Assembly: GCF_030463565.1 (NCBI RefSeq)
Contig: NC_134649.1
Span: forward strand, 38,217,044 to 38,281,043
Origin: Pelecanus crispus
Taxonomy: Eukaryota; Chordata; Aves; Pelecaniformes; Pelecanidae
Length of the DNA: 64,000 nucleotides
Direction of reading: 5' to 3'
The notes below the pieces were generated by a model. That model was not told the DNA's origin. It saw nothing but the letters and a program-made list of their open reading frames with translations, and made no database searches. This document shows, in pieces, positions 1 through 11,800 of this stretch (the stretch's first letter is position 1; every line of letters starts with the position of its first letter). The translations under genes and the position numbers were made by a program.

Positions 1-875
1 TGGGCACACTGCTGGCTCATGTTCAGCCGGCTATCTACTAACACCCCCAGGTCCTTTTCGGCCAGGCAGCTTTCCAGCCACTCCTCCCCAAGCCTGTAGC
101 ACTGCATGGGGTTGTTGTGACCGAAGTGCAGGACCCGGCACTTGGCCTTGTTGAACCTCATACAGTTGGCCACGGCCCATCGATCCAGTCTGTCCAGGTC
201 CCTCTGCAGGGCCATCCTACCCTCGAGCAGATCGACACTCCCACCCAATTTGGTGTCGTCTGCAAACTTACTGAGGGTGCACTCGATCCCCTCGTCCAGA
301 TCATTGATAAAGATATTGAACAGGACTGGCCCTAAAACAGAGCCCTGGGGAACACCGCTCGTGACCGGCCGCCAACTGGACTTAACACCATTTATCACTA
401 CTCTCTGGGCTCGGCCACCCAACCAGTTCTTTACCCAGCGAAGAGTATGCCTGTCTAAGCCGTGAGCTGCCAGCTTCCCGAGGAGGATATTATGCGAGAC
501 GGTGTCAAAAGCTTTGCTAAAGTCGAGGTAGATGACATCCACAGCCTTTCCATCATCTACCAGGCGGGTCACCAGGTCATAGAAGGAGATCAGGTTGGTC
601 AAGCAGGACCTGCCTTTTGTGAACCCATGCTGGCTGGGCCTGATCCCCTGGTTGACCTGTACTTGCCTGTGGAGTTCGCTCAAGATGAACCTCTCCATAA
701 TCTTCCCCGGCACCGAGGTCAGGCTGACAGGCCTGTAGTTCCCTGGGTCCTCCTTCCGGCCCTTCTTGTAGATGGGCGTCACATTGGCAAGCCTCCAGTC
801 ATCAGGGACCTCCCCTGTTAACCAGGACTGTTGATAGATGATGGAGAGTGGCTTGGCAAGCTCCTCTGCCATGCT
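1..875 (-). mobile_element. CR1 LINE fragment with open reverse transcriptase frame
   Basis: Read on the minus strand, this is the reverse transcriptase (ORF2) part of a chicken-repeat-1 LINE. The frame is open from an ATG at 870-872 to the window edge, 290 codons without a stop or frameshift. RT motifs appear in order: [48 protein letters not shown], the FADD catalytic box (the Y/FxDD motif) and a C-terminal [12 protein letters not shown] segment. The element is cut at its 5' side: recognisable homology ends near 875-885, where unique sequence begins. 5' truncation is usual for CR1, so the ATG is probably an internal Met rather than the native start. The 3' end lies outside the window. An unbroken frame over 870 nt suggests a fairly young copy, although a truncated copy is not expected to be active. 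I cannot assign a subfamily or see a target-site duplication. Confidence 0.93.
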
Positions 876-2344
876 TAGCAGTTGTCAGTAAGACAGCCAT
901 CTACAGGGAGTAACTTTCAGCAGCTCTTCACGTGCACTATATCTGACCTTATGGCTAGGAAGAAAGGTCTAGGTCTCCATAACCAGTCTCTCACATCTCA
1001 TCTTTCACTTTGTTGCCTTTTCATCCTCACCAGATGGGTGAATTCCTAACACTGTGAGCCTCCCCCTGAGTGGAGAGAGATTTTTAGGTAGGTCTTAGGT
1101 CTGAGCATCTTTTCACACCTCTGTTTCATCACTGACTTAAAAAATAGTTATACTTGATTTACACTAGTGTGAGAGAAGGATCTGTCCTATTTTTAATTTT
1201 TATTGTGTAACTCTCTCTGAGCTGATTTTTTTAAAGGTTGCCAACTAGCTGTTGCACACAGGCTTCCAGTCTAACATATTAAAAGGAAACAAAGCAATTA
1301 GGCAGCTTTCTGATCAGTGCTGTCCTGCAAAATAACTGCGTTTATTTATTTTGTTGTTTTGGTGGGGCTTTTTAACTGCAGGGAAATGCCAGTATATCTC
1401 ACTGTCTGCTTAGTAACAAACGTTCTCTATCCTGCAAAACTTGTCTTAACCTAAAAGAGTTTTGGAATCTCAGGCCTTATGTATTATAAATTACCTGTCA
1501 GTAAGTATTATAAATTATTTGTCAGTTCAACTAAGATTATTTACTCATGCATGCTGGTGGGGAAGGCAACACAGTCCCTACTATCAATTCAGTAACTCAG
1601 CAAGTAGATGCCACATTGTTTACACTTTAGCAATATCCTAAAACCCTCTTATGTGTGTTGTGTAGGTGATTCCTTGGATGCAACAGTGCCTTTTAGTGGC
1701 TAGTTAAATGCATCACAGATTCGTTATGGGAATCCCTGGAGAGTTGAAGCTTTCCTATCAAAGCTGTGGTAGATCATCTAAATTCAAGTCTCAGTTACCC
1801 AGTAAATCTAGTACACTTCTGTAAAGCACCTTCTCTTTTTTTGCTTCGTAGCTACTGTGGCTATCTAAGCAGCATAATTTATTAAATCAAATCTGCTTTG
1901 AGAAAAATACAGTTCACTGATTCTTCTAATTACTACTGTTCAAATTTAGCCTCAATTAGTGACCTCTCAGTTTGCTGAGATTAGTTCTGCCTGTGTAGAA
2001 TTGTGACTAGCTATGAAGGCACATGCAATAAGCCTTACATTTCTTCTTCTACTTAACATATTACACAATTAGATAGCTCTTGTTGCTTTTCTGTGAAGGA
2101 GTAAACAAAATACCCTTGTTAGCTGCAAACATCCAGTCTCTCCTTTCCCAGGAAGGCTTAGTTTCTGAATACTATGGACAACCGCGTTACCAAAAATCAG
2201 GGAGATGACAGCGGTGCAATAATGTTATTATTCTACCATTGTATAACAACACTTTTTGATCTCTGGATCTCAACATAACATTACAGACATCTGTGAGCCA
2301 CCCCCCTAAAAACACAACAAAGTGGACCCACAAAATTAGTAGAG

Positions 2345-2485
2345 AGGTATTATTATAACTTTTTTACAAGGGTGAACCTAGGCACAGAGACCAGATGTCC
2401 CAGAGTAGTAAACAGAATAATTGAACTGGAAACAAACCCCAGAGGTTCAAATTTCCAATCTGTGCTCTAGTTACAAGACATCTCC
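2345..2485 (+). mobile_element. MIR-like SINE remnant
   Basis: The stretch resembles a MIR (CORE-SINE) consensus as I remember it: a TTTTTACAAGGGTGAACC segment, then CTAGGCACAGAGA, then a CCCAGAGGTTCAAAT segment and a final TGTGCTCTAGTTACAAGACA. These occur in the expected order and spacing for the 3' half of the element. It is diverged, as expected for an ancient amniote SINE. The call rests on eye matching, not an alignment score. Confidence 0.55.
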
Positions 2486-3094
2486 CTGTGATCCTCCTCC
2501 TCATACTGGAAAGCCTGGAAAAGCCTATTGAATGGGTATCATAGCTTTTTATGTTAGGATTCAGCAGTTGTTTCAGCCACATTTAAAAGGAATGAGTCAG
2601 GAATCTGTGTATGTGGGAAGTGGTTTCCTCTCACATTACTGTATGTATGTATGAAATACATTTCCTCTACTATGAAGTTGCTGAATGAGAAAATAAAGTA
2701 GTGCAGCTGACTGGCACTTTAGTGGCTGTACTTCGACCCTGATAATGAAAAGCCAGCAGCCTCAAGAGGCCAGTTTGGATAATGCATTTCATAGAAAAGC
2801 TGGTGAAGTCACTTGCATTCTTATAAAGAATGACTAGGAAAGGACAAAGTGGAGAAAAAATACCAATACTAAAACCTAATAAATTAGAGACCAGGTTCTT
2901 TAGTGAAACCTGGCCTGACTGAAACTGCAGGAGAAAACCTGGCTTTAAGACGTGAGTTATAATGCAATAATGAAGATGCCTCCCTCTGTGCTTCAGACAG
3001 TTTTTGTAGCAGCTAGTGTTCAGGAATCAGAGATAATGATAATGGCTTGTGCCTGCAATCATTACAGCTATGGCACACACAGTATGCAAGGCAT

Positions 3095-3190
3095 TTAATG
3101 TCAAACTTAAAGCATCACACAGTGAGACAGTGGCAAGACTAAGTAGAATGCAGGTCACCTGCCTTCCAACCCCAGTCATAGCCAGAGGAC
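3095..3190 (+). mobile_element. possible MIR-like SINE remnant
   Basis: CACACAGTGAGACAGTGGCAAG followed by GAATGCAGGTCACCTGCCTTCC matches the MIR 3' region pattern (cacacagctagtaagtggcagag ... gaacccaggtctcctg) with many substitutions. It is shorter and weaker than the copy near 2.4 kb; chance similarity is possible. Confidence 0.4.
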
Positions 3191-6100
3191 CAGTGACGTT
3201 GCAGAGCAGGCAGGTTTTATTTGCAATGAGACTGAACCACAGAATTTGGGTTGGAGCTAGAACCTGCTCAAAGATGAGTGACCTCAAATCCAGAGAGCTG
3301 GTATGGTCTTCCTTCTGTGCTTCAAAGCTGATTTGTTGCTGGAGTGATAGGCTTCTGAGAAGACCCCGAGTGGCTTGCTCCCATCTTCTGGGGAACTGAA
3401 GGGGAAAAGGAGTTTAAGGGCTCGTCAGACAAGTAGGCTGAAGCAGAAATGGGGTTACAGGAAGAGAAACAACAGACTTGCACAAAGCTTTCAAGAAGAC
3501 TCAGCTTCTGAGGAGAGCGCTTCAGCCAGCAAAAAATTGGAGAAGGAAGGAGACATAGGCAAGGACTAAAAGATTTCCCCAGTTGTTCCTTAGCTCAGCA
3601 AGGAATTTAAGGTTCTTTTTGACTTGAAGTCTGGAATAGTTCCATATATTTAAAGACCAGCACTTTTTTTGAAGTACTTTGATGAACTATGCAGAAGGCA
3701 GAGTTGCCAGGTATGTGTTAAAAAAGGGATCTTACTGCTGTCAGTAAAAAACTTCTAAAAATAATGTTATACATATGTATATAAAACACATAGGAGTATA
3801 TGGAACACTGGAATGCATTTTCATTTGAAGGTAATTTCTTATGGCGAGGCAGGCCAGCCTGTCAGGAGCCACAGCTCAGCACCATGCTGGTTCTCTCTGC
3901 TCTGGCAGCACAAACACGTAGCCCCAGTGTGGCCTCCACTGTGGCTGCAATCATAGGTTATTAGTAAATCATTCCATCAGACACCCAGGCAGGGCAGTAA
4001 ACACAGAGGCGACATTCACCAAGAAAAGAAGGGAAGTATACTTCCACGTACATTCTATGTATATTTTAGCCATTTTCCAATATTTCCTTTGCTTTCAACC
4101 TCTATACGTCAAACGCTAGTAAATTGCAAATGCACTAGTTCCAGCTGAGCACAACTGGGGGTGAAATAGCTTTTCTTTGAAGCTGAAGCTAGAGTCCACT
4201 TGAAAAGCTGTAGTGAGCACCACAGAAATTTGCAAAAGAGTAACTGAAATTCTGACCTGGTGATTCAAAGCATTGTGATTCATGAAACAAATTTTCAGAG
4301 GAGCTACATAATCCATTAGGAGAGCAGCCTGTGAAAGAGACCATGACTGTAGCTAAGATAGCAATCACTAGGTAAACACCTTATTAAAAGAATGTTATGG
4401 TCTTCCAGATCAGCAGAAAAACAATATAGATCTTCATGAATATATTTTAACATTAAAAAAATACATATATTATTCTAGCACTTGTTTTCATTGCTTTTCA
4501 GGTGATCAAAGATGTCATTACACATTTCAAGTAAAGTAGAGGAAAAATATAAGATGAAGATCCAGGGCCAAAACCTTTTACATCTGAACCCTCCCTAGGA
4601 AGAGATGGGGAGGATCATTCCGCCCCACCTTGGCTCCGCTGCATGTTGTAACATTCTGGGAGCAGCTCTCATCTCTGTTGCCAGTCTCTCGGTTTTGATG
4701 CTCCCTCCGCCTCTTACCTGGAGCATATTTGGGACTGCTGGTAGAGGAGCTGACGGCTCTGTGTACACCAAGGCAATTCTCTGTTGGCAAATCAAGGCTT
4801 CCTGAATGGCACAATGCGGCTGGAACACAATACAGAAACTGCCCCATAAATTTCAGTATTGCACACATGCAAATGTGTGTGTGTGCTGGGCACGGGCAGG
4901 GACTGAGCCACAGGCAGTGACAGCAGTGCTGTGTGAGGGTGGGTAATCAGATGCCTGATGGTTTACATATGTGGGCAGTTCCAATGACCACATGTATGAA
5001 AACAGAGGAGAGAGATCTACAGGGACCCTTATGAAATCAGTTTTACAGGGACAATTTCAAAATAAAACATTAGCTGGGGATAAAAATGGAGAGCTTCAAT
5101 TAGCTTTTTATAGCATTTCATTTTTTGCTTTACTCCCTTTGTGCCATGTGACCTCTCCAATGTTTTTCTTCATATTTGGCAACTAGTGATGTACTTCAGC
5201 ATTGCAAGTGAAACTGAAGTGTATGCCTTTGCTTAATAATCCCCCCATTCATTTAAATAGTAGGTAGCTTGCCAGCGCTGCTTTGTTTGCATTTTAGAAT
5301 TATGGATGATGTCAAGACAGCCTTGATTAAACGCTCAGCTAACTACTGCTCAGACGGAAAGGGGCTGAGGTAAACTATTTCAGTGAAATCACAAGCTTGG
5401 AGAATACATATTCTGTAATATTTTTTTGCATCAAGATTTGTAATAGGAGAAATTAAGACTCTTAAGGACTTTCCCAGCAATGTGAGACTATCCATGGACA
5501 TATCAGACATGCAATATTCATATGCTCTCAGAATGATTTTGTCTGAGATCTATACCTCTCAATAAGCGTGCTTTCTGCTTCTTCCTTCCTTCCTCAGTCA
5601 AGCTTTCATTTACAAGTATTGGTTTAGAAATTGTAGTCACCCCAAGGGCAAACCATGAACTACAGGGGGCCCACACAGAATTAAGAAGTTAGTGCCCTCA
5701 TTCTAGATATTTAATCCAGAAGAAAACAATTCCCTGCTTGATACATAGTGCTAGACATTCAGACTTGGGCAGAAACTGAGAGACACGGACACCCAAGAGT
5801 CCCCGCTAACAGTCAGACCCTGTGGGCAGCAGGAAGCGCAATGCTCGGTGCACGCGAGGGCAGGTCACTTGCCAGTGGCACATGAAGAAAAGCCTGTTAA
5901 CTGCCCACTACAGCTAGCTTATTGCAAGGCCAGTATATAAAACATATGCAATTACTCTCTTCGGTTATCAAGGCAGAACTCAGAGTACATACTTTCCTTC
6001 CATCCAGCTCATTGCATATCAGTCTAAAAAGCAAAACATATGACGTGGAAAAGAAAAGGCCAACTCACTACTGAAATAAAAGTTTAATAGAAGAATCTCA

Positions 6101-7019
6101 GCTGTGTTCCACATATATGTTCAAATATGACTAATTAAAGCCTGCAAAAGTCTCCCTTCTCCCCTTGAAATATTTCAAGTAGACTGTCTTTCAGAGAGCA
6201 AAATCCAGTAGACTAACTCAGGCTTTAAACTGCAGGGGGATTTGAATTGTCAGGAATAGACCACAGAGCAGAGATCGGAGACAAAAAAACCCTTTAAAAC
6301 ATTCTTCCTTAAAACAAAAAAGGCGAAAGAAGCAAAATCAGTAGATACAGTTGCAGAATTTGGAGTTTCACAAGGAAACACTTAAGCGATGCTCAAGAAC
6401 ATTGTTTCCAGCTGCCTTGAGAGCTCTTTAGAGAAATTAGAACAAGATTACCTTTACTCTGCAGTAACAACAAAAGTTAAAAAAAGTGTTTCCAGTATTG
6501 GCTGGTTAATTGGAAGCACTTTCTACTGATTTTGTTTAAAAATACATTAAGGCAGAGTTTGCCTCCTTGATCTTATACCTACAACTGCGTTTAGTGACCA
6601 GAGTGGTTAAGATTCTTGGAACTGGTCACTGATTTGTACCACTGAAGTTCATGCTTGTCACAACTTTGTTCTAGACAGATGATGACCTACATATGAACAA
6701 TGGAAAGAAAAAAGAATGACTGGATGATACAGAAATGATACAAACACAAGAGTATGTGTTTAGGCTGTGACACTCATTCTGCCTGGGAAACATAAAGGGA
6801 GACAAGAGATTAGCTGTAAGGCTCCCAGATTTACTCCTTTTCTACATGTTTTCCTTAGTTTCCCCCCTACCAAATCCCTTATTGTCTGAGCAGTCCTCTG
6901 TGTCCTACTATAGTTATCAGGTAGACTCCAGTGACCTTCCAGCTAATAGTTTTTATATGACAGTTTAATATTCCCACTGGGTATTTTAGAGAATAGTTCA
7001 TGAATCAGAAAAGTCACAA

Positions 7020-7075
7020 TTGGGAAAGGGCTTTTGGGTCATCCACTCCATCCCTCTCTGCCATAAGCATTGCAG
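7020..7075 (-). mobile_element. possible short CR1 3'-end remnant
   Basis: TGGGAAAGGGCTTTTGGGTC followed by ATCCACTCCATCCC resembles the antisense of the CR1 3' untranslated region (the ggaagggacct...gtcatc...tccaaccc pattern). It is only about 55 bp, lacks the terminal 8-bp repeats, and is followed by an unrelated A-rich tract. Weak call. Confidence 0.3.
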
Positions 7076-7077
7076 GC

Positions 7078-7139
7078 AAAAAAAAAAAAAAAAAACCCAA
7101 CAAAAAACCAAACAAATCACAAACCAAAAAAAAAACCCC
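7078..7139 (+). repeat. A-rich simple stretch with AAC/AAACC units
   Basis: A run of about 19 A is followed by interrupted AAC, AAACC and AAC-like units, a second run of A and CCCC. It is low-complexity. It could be the tail of an old retroposed copy or an expanded simple repeat; no source gene is visible upstream. Confidence 0.7.
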
Positions 7140-7709
7140 AGCTGGTATTTTTGCAGCCTAAAACGTGATTGAAAAAGAGAATGGAGAATGGCAATGCTCT
7201 GAAGTGCAACTCCTGTAAGTAACTATGGACAAACTACCTGATGGATTCCCTCATTTCCTTCCAGCTTTGTTGCTGCTTTTGTAGTCTTCAAAAGCAACTT
7301 CTTGCTGACAATGATCATTCTTGTACTATATCATGGTTTATTCTTAGTGTTTGCCTCTGACATTCACTCTGCATTGCAGCATACTATCATTTGCAATTTC
7401 GGCCCAAGAGCACAACTGAGAGTTCCAGTTCTCTTGTCCATACTGCCCGGGCAGCAATGCTACACTACAAGGTAGGCACCAGAGAACTGATGAATAGTTA
7501 TTGGTAATTCAAATGTGATAGCAGTACTGGTAGCAATTTTCTCTCTAACCTACTGTCTTCAAGCCCTATAAAGGCTAACACTGCCCTAAGAAACACTGTT
7601 TGAAATATTCCTCTTCCCTGTGATTATAGCCAATTCCATTGGTAGAGAATTTAGCTTATGCTACTTCATTAAAGCTACTTCTATAAAAACAGCTACTGTT
7701 ACATAAACA

Positions 7710-7715
7710 TTTATT
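7710..7715 (-). terminator. candidate KBTBD12 polyadenylation signal
   Basis: TTTATT on the plus strand reads AATAAA on the minus strand about 930 nt beyond the KBTBD12 stop codon. It is the nearest canonical hexamer I found downstream of the stop. Another lies at 7337-7342, and ATTAAA variants occur at about 6964 and 6083. Hexamers are common in AT-rich DNA, so which is used, if any, is unknown. Confidence 0.3.
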
Positions 7716-8397
7716 GTTTAGCACATCTATCCTTTCCCTGTAGCTGCAGAGCTGATATGCAGATAATACTGGTCTCATTTACTAATTTTTAGTTTGCATC
7801 CCCTTCACCTCTCAAAGGAAGAGTATTTTCTAACTGAGATTTAAGGTTCTGGTCACACCAGACCTTGTAACAGGTAAGATCTATGTGAAAATTTAGGATT
7901 CTTCTTGTCTTTGGTACAGACTACCTACTAACCCTGCTGGAAGACTTGCTTGTGACTTGTTGGCAAAAACTATTTTTCTACTAGCACAGGCTCAGCTCTG
8001 TTGGCAAAGACAGGATCTCTTGACTGTCCTGTCTGTGAGTTAGGTAATGTTTGCAGTAGCTGGTGTACTTGGCTAATGAACCTTGGCTAATGTTTTTTTT
8101 GTTTAAAACAAAGGGTCTTCTCTGTTTTCCCTCTGCTCCTGCATCAGTCAAGTACAGTCCGGCCCTTTGGTACAGCTGCACTGGTTTTCATCAGTTGACT
8201 ATATATTTCTTAGCCTCCTCGGTAGCTTAGTAGAACCAGGTGGGATGAACAGCAAAGGAGGGATTTCCCTGGCTACAGCTTTCCTTCATATGTCATGCTC
8301 TGCTGTGAAACGAGCTCTGGGCTGCCACAATGCCTGTGAGGCAAAGGGTCCCAGAAGCCCTGGCTGCACCCAGCACTGGAGCTTGCACAGCCAGATG

Positions 8398-8415
8398 GAA
8401 GACGAAGACGAAGAC
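8398..8415 (+). repeat. three tandem GAAGAC units
   Basis: Three perfect copies of the 6-bp unit lie about 230 nt beyond the KBTBD12 stop codon, probably in its 3' UTR. Minor simple repeat. Confidence 0.8.
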
Positions 8416-8641
8416 ACAAAGCCTGGGCAACCTCAACTTTCAATCACAGAAGTCCAGAGTACCAGTACCAGCAAATTAAGCATCATCTGAGAAGCGCAGC
8501 TCAAAGGCAATTCTGTCCTTAAACATGTGTTGCCAGCTCCTCTCCGTGGGACTCGGCTCTCATCCAGAGCCAATGCAGCATTTGTCTCTCCAAATTCTTC
8601 AATTTCTGCAGAATCTGGAAGCACTGAGAGTCACTGAACTT

Positions 8642-8811
8642 CTATTGGTCCACTAAATCTGGGGGAGGAGGGATAAGATCCCGCGGGTTCAGCCTAGCAA
8701 CAAGGCAAACATCATAGCTGTCGTGCATGAGGACGTTGATGGCCACCACGTTCCACTGGTTCTCCCACGTATCAAGCTCGAGGATCTCTTTGGTGATAAC
8801 TTCATGACGAG
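8642..8811 (-). CDS. KBTBD12: KBTBD12 coding exon 5 (C-terminus and stop)
   Basis: 170 nt: it completes Ala564, encodes residues 565-619 and ends in TAG at 8642-8644. The acceptor is CTGTTTTTCAG. The peptide opens RHEVITKEILELDTWENQW and closes the propeller with HDSYDVCLVARLNPRDLIPP before a short proline-rich tail ending DLVDQ. The tail appears a few residues shorter than I recall for mammals. Confidence 0.95.
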
Positions 8812-11800
8812 CTGAAAAACAGAAGCAACAAAAGCAGGCATCAGGAGTCAAGTCAAACAGCATCAAAGAGGTTTGTGCAGTTATTATTATGGCCCTTCTG
8901 TAAGGTGGCAATGAAAAGGTAATTTTTGTGGTACTAACAGCTACGCTGTTTGAAGAGTATGCGAGTTGTCAACATATAGCAAAAGAAATAGTGCAGATGG
9001 AGATCTGCACAGTGTATTCAGTCCTCACGCTCTGGGCTCCAGGTGCAGCTGCAGGGACAAAAGCATGAAGTGCTCCATCTTGGTACAAGTATGCAGGTGG
9101 CATTTCATTGTGCAATCAATTGTCAAATGCTCATCTTTTAGAGACAGAGTATTGCCTGTTGTTAATGAGTATGCCGACATGCAGTATATTGTCTTTTCTT
9201 TGCCCCAGCTAAAATGCAGCTCTCGGGCTCCTGGAAGCACTCCAATACGATGCCTTTTCTTGGGTGCGAAGTCTGAACATCCTGTGATTTGGGGAGAAAT
9301 AAAGACAGAAAGAAACCTCCAGGGCTTTAAATGTACTTTAGCTGTTCTGAAGTGCTGAGGAATTTGTCGTGAACGGTCAGAAGAATGCCATTAAATCACA
9401 GCCAGTCTCAAGACAAGAAGTTTTTTTACTGAAACTAACAAAAAATAATGAAAGAATTGCGGCAGACAACCATAGTCAACCAGCAGTGCTATATTAAACT
9501 TCTTGTAAGAACGCAAAACCTTTCTTTGCTAACAAAAGTCCTGAACACTCCAGCAATTGTTACTCAAAACCAAGTACTCTCCTAAAAATAAAAAGTGTCT
9601 TTCATTTCTGCTCAGTTTTTCTTTTCATCTTAAAGTTGCTTCCTCGCAGAAGGTAACCTTAGTCTAAACTTTTCTTACTTTGAGCTGAGGACATGCACGT
9701 GCTTTGCAGTCAGCTTCTGGACAGAGTATTTCTGGATAGATGTATTTAAAGCCAGGTCCCAGAGATTTCCAAGCACACTTTACAGGTACCAGAATAAGAA
9801 CCATCATAGCAAGAAACATTGAATACTCCACACTTTTTTTATTTATTTTTTTTTTTAGTTTTATTGAGTCTTAAAAGACTGGTGACAGGCTAAACTTTAC
9901 AGGGTCCAGACTGAGGTTCTCATTCAGCTATGCCTTCTAGAAAGCTATTCTTTTTTTAAAAAAAAAACTCAAACAACAACAACCCTATCCTTCACATCTT
10001 TCAACTACATCTCATTGTTTGGATACTGCCCTTCTGTGGAACCAACAGCAAAGGATTGAAGAAGGGGAAAAGTGTGAAATACAGAAGAGCATCCAGAGGC
10101 ATATGTTGTTTCTCGTGTTGGAAACACAGACCACATACTCCTCCAGAGGACAGCAACCCTGAGGGCTTAGTACCCCCAAGACAGTGCTGTTGTGGTTTAG
10201 GTTCCATGCAAAATTGGTGTTGATATTATGATGACATAGCGTCATGGGATTTAACATACTCCTAGAGCTCCTCTGCAAGTAGCTTTGGGACATAGGGAGG
10301 TCGGATGGAAACAAGACTTCTTCCCCTCCCAGGATCGGTTTCCTTAATGAGCTGTTTTGGACAGTTCTGTTTACTGCAGGTCCTGCATATGCATGGGAGT
10401 TGCGGATGTCACAGCTTTATGGAAATTTCTGCACATTTTTGTCATGTTTATCTAAGGAAACCACTCACCAACCATTCACCATCCCTGCCCCCTCTCTCAC
10501 CTGATAAAGGAGTGCAGCACAGTGTTTCTTTCCCACAGTCCACAGCTAGTACTCATTTTACCCTCAGTTGTGTCACAATTAATTGTGGCATAAATTTTGT
10601 TGGTCCAAACCCAGACCCTCTGGGACTTTCATAGATATCTAGGAGCTTGCTTGAGTAAAATTTGGGTAAGATTTCAGGATTTAGCCTCATCTGAATAGTC
10701 CATTCCTTTCTGCTATTTACAGAAAGTGAAACAATAGTCATGACGGTTTGCTTATTGAACCTGGATATTAAAGGAGAAGAATAATAATACACAGGAAATA
10801 TGCATCCATCCAAGAGAGAATACAGCAAACTGCTAAAAAACCCAGTTGCATGTGAAGAGAGAAGGCATGACTGGAAAACTGCAAACAAATAACATGTACC
10901 AGTACCAGCAAAGAGCTCATTTCTGTACGACCCTGCGAGAGTGAACAGGTTTTTCCTAAGCGGCAAATACGGAGACACAAACAGACCTAGGCTGTGACAT
11001 GGGAGGCTCCAGTCCCTGTATTTATTATTAGATCATCTCCTTTATGCAATAAATTTTCATGCCTGGATTTTCTTTGGCATGGATGATGGCAAAAATGAGA
11101 CAATCAGAGGAAAAAAGAAACAAACACCAGGACTGAAACATTCTATGGGTGATTGCAACACTTCAGGGGGAAAAAAAATCATCATAATTAAAATATCAAA
11201 GGCAGATTCAGCAACCCTTCCTTACAAGCATTGCTGTGGTTTTTTGTGACCCCTGTGACTCACAACCTTTAATGTCCCTTGTTCCCCTTTTCTGTGGGAT
11301 GCTGTAACTGGGTTTGTTCCACTCTACAAATTCTGCTTTCCAGCACATGGAGTGTTAGTTAACTCTTAACCCTTGGGAGATAAAAACAGTATGTTGTTGG
11401 AGTAAGGGAAGCAATCATTTCTCCAGTCTTATCTTGTTTAATATGAAAGGAAGCAGCACCCTTTGGATGAGAAAGTTCATGTGAGGAAAAGCACTGCTCA
11501 AAATACAGTCATACAGAAAAAAAGATCACATTTGCCTGTTATTTTTAAAAGGGAAATGAGTTAAAAGAGCTCAATTCTTTAGCCCTTTTTTTTTTTTTTT
11601 CCCTTGGTTAGGACAACAGAAAAGAGAATAGCACCGTTGATTCCAGGCTGTAATGTTGAATTTGGGCTTTAATACCAATAAACAGTTTTAATCCTGAAGC
11701 TGCAAATAATTCCAGATTCTGCCTCATTGGTTCACCTTATTTAATGCAATATTTTTTTAAAAGCAATATCTTAGCAGACAATTTTGCTTATAGGAGAATA

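Larger units (their letters stand above)
880..8641. other. KBTBD12 3' flank: 3' UTR plus intergenic DNA
   Basis: No coding sequence can be supported here. The part nearest 8641 should be the 3' UTR of KBTBD12 on the minus strand, but its end cannot be fixed from sequence alone. The DNA is AT-rich and mostly unique. It holds two MIR-like SINE remnants (about 2345-2485 and 3095-3190), a possible short CR1 remnant (7020-7075), an A-rich simple stretch (7078-7139) and a GAAGAC triplet repeat (8398-8415). Open frames here are short and have no recognisable domain. Confidence 0.7.

Noticed and set aside
117-821. Plus-strand open frames over the left end
   Set aside because: They are antisense shadows of the CR1 reverse transcriptase frame on the minus strand.
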